64,000 nt of DNA from Brassica napus (Eukaryota; Streptophyta; Magnoliopsida; Brassicales; Brassicaceae), in contig NC_063452.1 in assembly GCF_020379485.1 (NCBI RefSeq), forward strand, positions 24,558,770 to 24,622,769, given 5' to 3'. This document shows positions 57,644-64,000 of the stretch, one piece after another (position 1 is the first letter of the stretch; each line of letters begins with the position of its first letter). Under the pieces are notes generated by a model. It ran no database searches, was not told where the DNA came from, and saw nothing but the letters and a program-made list of their open reading frames with translations. The position numbers and the translations under genes are program-made.

Positions 57644-60600
57644 CTATATCCCAAGCCTCTTGGCACCACACTCTGAGCAGAACTTGGAGGTTTCTCTCAG
57701 GTACTGTGCTCCACATTGGTCACAGAATTTCACAGGACCAGTTGCCTATGGGAAAACAAGATAAACATATATGATGATCTGAAATTATCTAAATGGTAGT
57801 TTTGAGTTTGAGTTCTGGAAGATTTGTACCATGACATGGCCTCCGGTGAGGGGCTGCAAGCAAGCCATGTGCTGCGAAATAGATGGTGACTGGTGTTGGG
57901 CTTGAGACAGTTCAGGGTCGCATTGATGGTTTTGACCGGGAAAATGTGTGGCTGCGTGTTGATTTTGGTAAATAGATTGATGATGTTGGTGGTGGCTCTG
58001 GTGAATAGATTGGTGATACTGATGAGGATGATGAGACATAGATGACATGTGATGTTTGGAAGGAGAAGGAGTGTGTTGTTGTTGTTGTTGATCCTGCAAT
58101 TATCATATGATAAAACATGATGAGCTCAAGATCATTGCTGCAAGGGTATTAGGAGATTTGGAAGGAGTATGTACTTACTTCACTAACAGTAGCTAAAGTC
58201 GATGGATCCATACCTGGAAATGTCTGCTTAACAATGAAAACAAAAAAAATAACAATGTCACTTTGTTTTTTGAACTCAGAAAAACGTGTGTTGATTGGTC
58301 TTACAGGCAAGCCATGGATGCTGCAGGCAGAACTATTAACACGCCTATGCTTGTGTCGAGGGCAATAAAATTTATAATCTCTAGCGGAGACAGCTACTTC
58401 ATTGCGGCCTGTTAATCGCTTAAACCTACAGTGACAATATCCAATTATATATACTGATGATTCACCATTCACATACAATTGAACAATAGTACTATAAACT
58501 GATGATCCAACCATTCAGCATCTTCAACCGGTATATCATCCGGCTTTTCAACAATATCCAAACCATTCACCACCACAAACCGAACTCGTTTCTCTCCTCC
58601 ATGTGTTACCAATTCTGGAAACCTTGTCCTTGTTTCAAGTGATGTTGCAAGTTCTCTTCTTCTGTACATGCAAGTACCTGTAAATGAATAAGGACAATCA
58701 CACATACAAACCCTCCAAACCAGTTTTCAAGAAATGTTAAGGAATTACTGATTTATTTTTAATATTTAACATTTATATTAATTTTTTTTTGGTTTTTTGG
58801 TTTAATTATAAAATTATTTTGATGAATTATAAAAATTAGATATATAAAAATTAGAAATTAGATTTAACATTATTGTTTAGTTTAACATATTTAGATCGAT
58901 TTTAAACGGATTAAAGTCTGCATAAATCAGATTTAAGAAAATAGTTTCTGTTATGACCGATTTGCCTCGGAACACTGCTCAAAACTAATCAAATACAAAT
59001 ACCTTTCTTGGGAAACTTCTTGGTTAGTTTTCTATACAAGCCACCTGCTGCTTCAAGAGCAACCCCAAGCGTCTTCTCCCTTATACCATTCAGTGAACCA
59101 ACTCTCACATTTGCTTCACCAACCAAAGTCTCGTATAAATTTGCAATATACATCAACGGCAATGCAAAACTCGGGTCACCTTCATACTGTGTATCATCCG
59201 ACTTCCTCTTGGATTTATTACTACTACCTGAATCGGTTTCATGATCACGCTTGTTCTCACAGACTTCAACCACATGTTGGCTAATAAAGTAATCCACGAT
59301 GATTTGGAGAAACCTCCCTCGTGCTGATTCAATTGGTGAAACATCTGAAATAAAAACAAGATAAAGAATCAAGAAGCTTCTCCTAAGTCAAAAGATGGAG
59401 ATGATCTTTATTACCTTCAATGGTTAACATATTGTAAGAAGTTCCTGAAGGCTCCTTGTTATCCATGTTAGATCCACCTTCTTCAACTCCGTCATTGTGG
59501 ATTTGCAGAGAGTTTGTGTATGATTCGTGCATACAGTTCTGCATAAGTTCAGTTCATTTAGCTAAAGCTACTCATAGACCCTAGAGCTGAGATATGATAT
59601 GCAGATAGTCCTGAAACGAGACATAAGCCAAAGCCATTGAATACCTCTCAGGACCAAAGTCCTAAAAATCGGTCCACGAGGCGGCTAAGCAGCAAATCAG
59701 GCCTAAGCGAAACAAATATACTGAACCGATATCTTTAAAAATCGGTTCAGGCGTTCAAACCGATTATGAGCCTGCCTAATCAATAATTCCTACAAAGCTC
59801 CTAGTAGGCCTGGGCATTTTAACCTGGACCCGAAAACCCGAACCGGAACCGACCCAAAAATACCTGACCCGGACCGAAAATTTACAAGTACCTTTTGGGT
59901 CTAAAATTGTTTTACCCGAATAGACCCAGAACCGAAAAGAACCGACCCGAATAGACCCGGACCCGAAAAAACCCGATCCGAATAGACTCAACCCGGTAAG
60001 AACCGATTTGTACACGACTTAAAAACATGTATATCTAAAACTATGATATTTTTGTGTTCTATTTTATACATATTATTTTATGATTTAGTTGAAATATCTT
60101 TTGTTAACAACATTTGTTATTATTTTGTAATATTGTTTAAGTAATATGAAGCTTTAAAAGGTAAAATTTAGAATTTAAAAATGTTTTATTTTAATTATTA
60201 ATAGTTTCATTTAAGTTATTTTGTAAAATTTTAGATATATATGACAAATATCAACTAAATTTGATAGAACTAGGTATGTCATGTCTTTTTCAGATCCTAA
60301 ATACTCGAACCCGACCCGGACCCGATATGGACCCGAAAAGTTATGGGTATTTTAATTATAGACCCGAACCGACCCGGACCAGAGAAGAACCGACCGAACC
60401 GAACCGAAAATTTCTAAGTACCTATTGGGTCTAAATATTTAGGACCCGAAAGACCCGAACCCGAAAAGAACCGGCCCGAACCCGACCCGAACGCCCAGGC
60501 ATAGCTCCTAGTGTTCTAAAAATCGGTTTAGGAAAATTGGATCTAGGCGTTCAAAACAAATTTTTCAAACCGAGTTTTTAAAAGCTCTGTCTAGGCGTTC

Positions 60601-60971
60601 TACGATGCCTGTCGAAACATTAATCCTCTATAACCACCACCGCATAGGGATATTGAGAGCGACGCGACAAACTAGTGCCTAGCTATTTCTCGAAAACACA
60701 AAATAAAGCTTTAGACTAAACATGTGAAACCCACAACTTCAATTCATTTCTTAGAAACTAAATTGAGCTATAAACCCTAAAAAGTTGAGAAATTTGTACA
60801 CACCGCGGAAGAGGAATGGCCGTCGTTGTCCAAGCTGTCGCCGTCACGAACAACGGCGCCTCCGATATCTCTCGGGGGACCATCAACGGAGTTGAGATCG
60901 TGTAGAGAGCTACCGATGTATGAATCAGCCGATCCCAAATTGTAGTGCTGCACTTGAACCCTAGCTCCCAT
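57644..60971 (-). CDS. Uncharacterised protein At2g02148-like, C-terminal zinc ribbon
   Basis: Function unknown. Eight exons give 443 residues: 60971-60804, 59538-59415, 59344-59003, 58677-58512, 58425-58305, 58223-58179, 58093-57830, 57745-57644. All borders are GT-AG and in frame. The N-terminal part is acidic and disordered; a conserved folded core follows (RGRFLQIIVDYFI, SFALPLMYIANLYE, GIREKTLGVALEAAGG, VRFVVVNGLDIVEKP, WFKRLTGRNEVAVSARD). Next is a Q/H/S-rich low-complexity stretch (exon 7), then a zinc ribbon CDQCGAQYL...CSECGAKRL. No signal peptide or membrane segment. An in-frame ATG nine codons upstream (60998) is an alternative start; the chosen MGARVQ fits the Arabidopsis protein as I recall it. 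Intron 1 (1265 bp) holds a MULE. The gene is intact. Confidence 0.88.
59806..60502. mobile_element. Small MULE in intron 1 of the At2g02148-like gene
   Basis: Flanked by a perfect 10-bp AGCTCCTAGT (59796-59805 and 60503-60512). Ends AGGCCTGGGCATT and AACGCCCAGGCAT are inverted repeats. The interior is rich in ACCCGAACC/GACCCGG units and has no gene. Confidence 0.8.
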
Positions 60972-61261
60972 CTCAAACCCTAAACTGGCCAAATACATAG
61001 ACAGATTCGAAAATCAAGATCGATTTGGTAAGAATCAACCATCTTTTTTTTAATCACAAATTCGGCTCCAGAAGTTGCAGATTCATCTAGAAATTGGATC
61101 GTCGTAGCTTTGAGTTTACTAGTCAGAGAGAGATTAACTAACGGCTATTCATACCGTGGACAAAGAGGGAATCCGAACCTGAGCTAATCGGTACGCTGTA
61201 AGAGATCTCCGAACCTGGATCCAGACTCCCACACCTCTTTCCGAGCCAGTCAGTTTCGGAG

Positions 61262-61532
61262 ACTCTCACAAGACATCTGCCCGAAACTAACAAGGGACTA
61301 TTTTTATATTTTTTTTAAAAAAAATTTTAAACTCGCATATAAACTAATGTTTAAGTGAATACATAATAAATTGATAATTAGCCTTTTGATGTAAAAAAAA
61401 AAAAACAAAATTTGATAACTATAATAGTCCTATTTAATTCAATTTTTGTTTGGCAACACATCCTCTATATATTAAAGAAACATTATAACACTTTAGTTAT
61501 AACACGTGTCATCACTCGAGTGCTATTTAAAG
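61262..61532. other. Intergenic, nothing recognised
   Basis: AT-rich gap between the start region of the At2g02148-like gene and the LTR of copia F. CTCTATATATTAAAGAAAC at 61463 recalls Helitron 5' ends but stands alone. Confidence 0.35.
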
Positions 61533-61791
61533 TTTATAAAAGAACTGAAATTTTATTATATCGCAGGAATTTAAATAAGGGCAAAATTTTATACCCGTAC
61601 GAAGAAGATAACACTGATAAGAAGAGAGGATGTGTTATTAAAGGAGAAGGGATGGTGTAATCGTGTTTTTACAAATGATCGAAAACTCCGTATTTATAGA
61701 AGAAAAATTACTGTGCAAATAGTGACAGTGGAACCCACATATTTAATTATTTCAACATTTTCGGCGTTGGAAATGTCTGACTTTCATAACA
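61533..61791 (-). repeat. Copia F 3' LTR (left border approximate)
   Basis: On the minus strand the polypurine tract AAGGGGGAG is followed by TGTTATGAAAGTC, the LTR start. A TATA box (CTATAAATA) lies inside. The other border is inferred from a TTTTATAA-type end; the partner LTR is outside the window. Confidence 0.55.
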
Positions 61792-61936
61792 CTCCCCCTT
61801 GGGGACCGGTGTCACTCTCCGCTCTCGCTTAACGTCTTTGTTGCCTCGTTAAAAACCTTTCTAGGAAAACCCAATGGGAAAAACCATAGTAAGGTAAAAA
61901 GAGTACAACTACGTAAGCTCCCCCTCGAATGAGCAG

Positions 61937-64000
61937 TCATAGATCCTTCTGATGACGCATTCCAATGTTACGAACATGTTTTCTGAATATCGAAGTCGGA
62001 AGTGATTTTGTGAAGAGGTCAGCTGCATTGTCGCATGATTGGACATATCTTACTTCAATCTCTTTCTTTTTCACGAGCTCTTGAGTGTATGAGAAGAACT
62101 TCGGATGAATATGCTTCGTTCTATCGCTTTTGATATATCCTTCCTTCGTTTGAGCAACACATGCCGCGTTATCTTCATATAGAATAGTTGGCTCCGTATT
62201 TTCGCCAATCCCGCTGCTTGAACAGATGTGTCGGCTCATTGATCTCAGCCATACACATTCTCTACTTGCTTCATGGAGTGCAATGATCTCAGCATGATTT
62301 GAAGAAGTAGCCACGAGCGTTTGTTTCTGGGAACGCCAAGATATAGCAGTGCCTCCGATCGTAAAAACGTATCCTGTTTGCGATCGGGCTTTGTGTGGAT
62401 CTGAAAGATATCCTGCATCTGCAAAACCAACCATTTGACCTTTTGAACTTTTAGGATAAAATAAGCCCAAATCAATGGTCCCTTGGAGGTAACGAAAAAC
62501 ATGTTTAATCCCATTCCAATGTCTTCGAGTTGGAGATGAGCTGAATCTTGCCAAAAGATTCACAGCAAATGATATATCAGGCCGTGTACAATTTGCAAGG
62601 TACATCAGCGCTCCAATTGCACTTAGATATGGTACTTCTGGACCAAGTATCTCTTCTTTCTCCTCAGGTGGTCTAAATGGATCACTTTCAATATTAAGTG
62701 ACCTAACGACCATCGGGGTGCTAAGAGGAGTTGATTTATCCATGTTAAATCGTTTCAACACTCTTTTAGTGTATGTGGATTGATGCACAAATATACCATT
62801 TTGTGAATGTTCTATTTGTAGGCCAAGACAATACTGTGTCTGTCCAAGATCTTTCATCTCAAATTCTCCTTTGAGATAGTCTGATGCCTTTTGTATTTCC
62901 TTTTGAGTTCCGATGATGTTAAGATCATCAACATATACCGCGATTATTACAAATCCGGATATTGTTTTCTTGATGAAAACACATGGGCATATAGGATCAT
63001 TCACATATCCTTCTTTTGTTAAATGATCACTGAGACGATTATACCACATACGTCCAGATTGCTTTAACCCATATAATGATCTTTGCAATTTTATTGCACA
63101 TACATCTTTAGGTTTGGAACTTAATGCTTCTGGCATTTTAAATCCATCAGGAACTTTCATGTAGATATCAGTATCTAATGATCCATATAGATAAGCTGTA
63201 ACAACATCCATGAGACGCATCTCTAGATTTTTATCAGCTGCTAGACTCATCAAGAATCTAAATGTAATGGCATCCATAACTGGAGAATACGTTTCTTCAT
63301 AATCGATTCCAGGTCTTTGAGAAAAACCTTGAGCCACTAGACGAGCTTTGTATCTCGTAATCTCATTTTTCTCATTTCGCTTTCGAACGAAAACCCATTT
63401 GTACCCAACTGGTCTCACATCTGCAGGTGTGAGCACAATAGATCCAAATACTTTTCGTTTATTAAGCGAATCAAGTTCAGCTTGTATTGCATTTTTCCAT
63501 TGTTCCCAATCATGTCTCTTTTGACATTCATAGACAGATTTTGGTTCTGGATCATCGATTTCTTCATTTATTTCACTTGACACAATATATGAGAAAGCAT
63601 CATCAAGGTCATTTTGTTTATTTCTATTCCATATCCTTTTATTATGGATGTAATTAATAGAAATCTCATGATTATCTTTCGATTCATGATGCTCTGATTC
63701 ATGATGCTCTGATTCATCAGAATCCTTATCATTTATTTCTTCCAAAATATTTTCTGCTATTTTGGGTGCATCATATATTTCAGCTTTCTTCTGTTTCCTA
63801 GGATTCTTATCCTTAGAACCAACAGGTCTACCACGCTTCAGGCGTGTTTTTGGCTCTCGTGTGTCATCCTCCTTTTCTTGTTCATTTGGCATTTTGATAC
63901 GAGCAGGAGCATTTGCAGCTGGTATATGAGATTTAGTTACCGTCTTGGTATCTACAAATGCATCAGGTAGCTGGTTAGCTATACTCTGTAAATGCATAAT
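61937..64000 (-). CDS. Copia F polyprotein, RT and RNase H part (continues past the window)
   Basis: An uninterrupted frame of at least 686 codons on the minus strand, open towards the right edge. A charged linker containing KRGRPVGSKDKNPRKQK (AT-hook-like GRP) and two copies of SEHHE precede RT. RT has the usual order: WKNAIQAELDSL, YKARLVAQGFSQRPGIDY, TAYLYGSLDTDIYMKVPDG, LYGLKQSGRMWYNRL and the catalytic YVDDLNIIG. RNase H has DAGYLSDPH, SSNHAEIIAL, EDNAACV and a final CDNAADLFTKSLP. Protease, integrase and gag must lie outside. No stop or frameshift is visible, so this is the most recently active copy in the window; 3' LTR and polypurine tract follow at 61791. Confidence 0.9.
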   Translation of the reverse strand: MMHLQSIANQLPDAFVDTKTVTKSHIPAANAPARIKMPNEQEKEDDTREPKTRLKRGRPVGSKDKNPRKQKKAEIYDAPKIAENILEEINDKDSDESEHHESEHHESKDNHEISINYIHNKRIWNRNKQNDLDDAFSYIVSSEINEEIDDPEPKSVYECQKRHDWEQWKNAIQAELDSLNKRKVFGSIVLTPADVRPVGYKWVFVRKRNEKNEITRYKARLVAQGFSQRPGIDYEETYSPVMDAITFRFLMSLAADKNLEMRLMDVVTAYLYGSLDTDIYMKVPDGFKMPEALSSKPKDVCAIKLQRSLYGLKQSGRMWYNRLSDHLTKEGYVNDPICPCVFIKKTISGFVIIAVYVDDLNIIGTQKEIQKASDYLKGEFEMKDLGQTQYCLGLQIEHSQNGIFVHQSTYTKRVLKRFNMDKSTPLSTPMVVRSLNIESDPFRPPEEKEEILGPEVPYLSAIGALMYLANCTRPDISFAVNLLARFSSSPTRRHWNGIKHVFRYLQGTIDLGLFYPKSSKGQMVGFADAGYLSDPHKARSQTGYVFTIGGTAISWRSQKQTLVATSSNHAEIIALHEASRECVWLRSMSRHICSSSGIGENTEPTILYEDNAACVAQTKEGYIKSDRTKHIHPKFFSYTQELVKKKEIEVRYVQSCDNAADLFTKSLPTSIFRKHVRNIGMRHQKDL

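Overview
The window is plant nuclear DNA, almost certainly from a Brassica-type crucifer. It has AT-rich intergenic sequence, genes with short GT-AG introns, and proteins that match Arabidopsis thaliana closely. Four host genes are recognised, and all correspond, from memory, to neighbours on the top arm of Arabidopsis chromosome 2: an IDD4-type zinc-finger factor (minus strand, running off the left edge), the SWI2/SNF2 remodeller CHR19 (plus, 12 exons), a PDF2-type defensin (plus, 2 exons), and a zinc-ribbon protein resembling At2g02148 (minus, 8 exons). An intact, intronless F-box gene lies between IDD4 and CHR19.

IDD4 and CHR19, close neighbours in Arabidopsis, are here about 38.6 kb apart. 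The space is filled by nested transposable elements. In order: a fold-back element with a hAT-type MITE inside it (4.4-5.2 kb); a LINE relic (5.2-5.8 kb); the F-box gene (6.1-7.4 kb); a decayed plus-strand copia (8.1-9.9 kb) cut by a CACTA-type end; copia B (10.4-15.8 kb, target duplication GAAAT); an 80-bp AG microsatellite; copia C (16.8-21.6 kb, duplication AGTAT) inside what may be an intron of a tiny three-exon gene; a 7.7-kb CACTA transposon (22.5-30.2 kb) with tnpD-like and tnpA-like genes; a fragment of an EL1/MUT9-like protein kinase; a TRIM element (31.3-31.9 kb, duplication AACCT); copia D (32.5-37.3 kb), which has TACA-type LTR ends and sits in the fifth codon of a Myb/SANT-like gene; and a Helitron (37.6-39.2 kb) that carries a small MULE.

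To the right of CHR19 are short MULE-type MITEs with 9-10 bp target duplications, a 1.3-kb inverted-repeat element, copia E (47.1-53.3 kb, heavily decayed), the defensin gene, a second hAT-type MITE, a possible LINE RNase H relic, the At2g02148-like gene with a MULE in its first intron, and at the right edge copia F, whose 686-codon reverse transcriptase/RNase H frame has no stop.

The host genes do not form a pathway. They are a conserved chromosomal block: a transcription factor, a chromatin remodeller, a secreted antimicrobial peptide and an uncharacterised protein. I found no tRNA, rRNA or CRISPR array. I found no clearly new biological system. The most unusual points are the split start codon and deamination-type stops in the CACTA element, the non-canonical GC-AG intron in IDD4, the TACA-type copia that breaks a Myb-like gene, and the gene fragments trapped between the elements.
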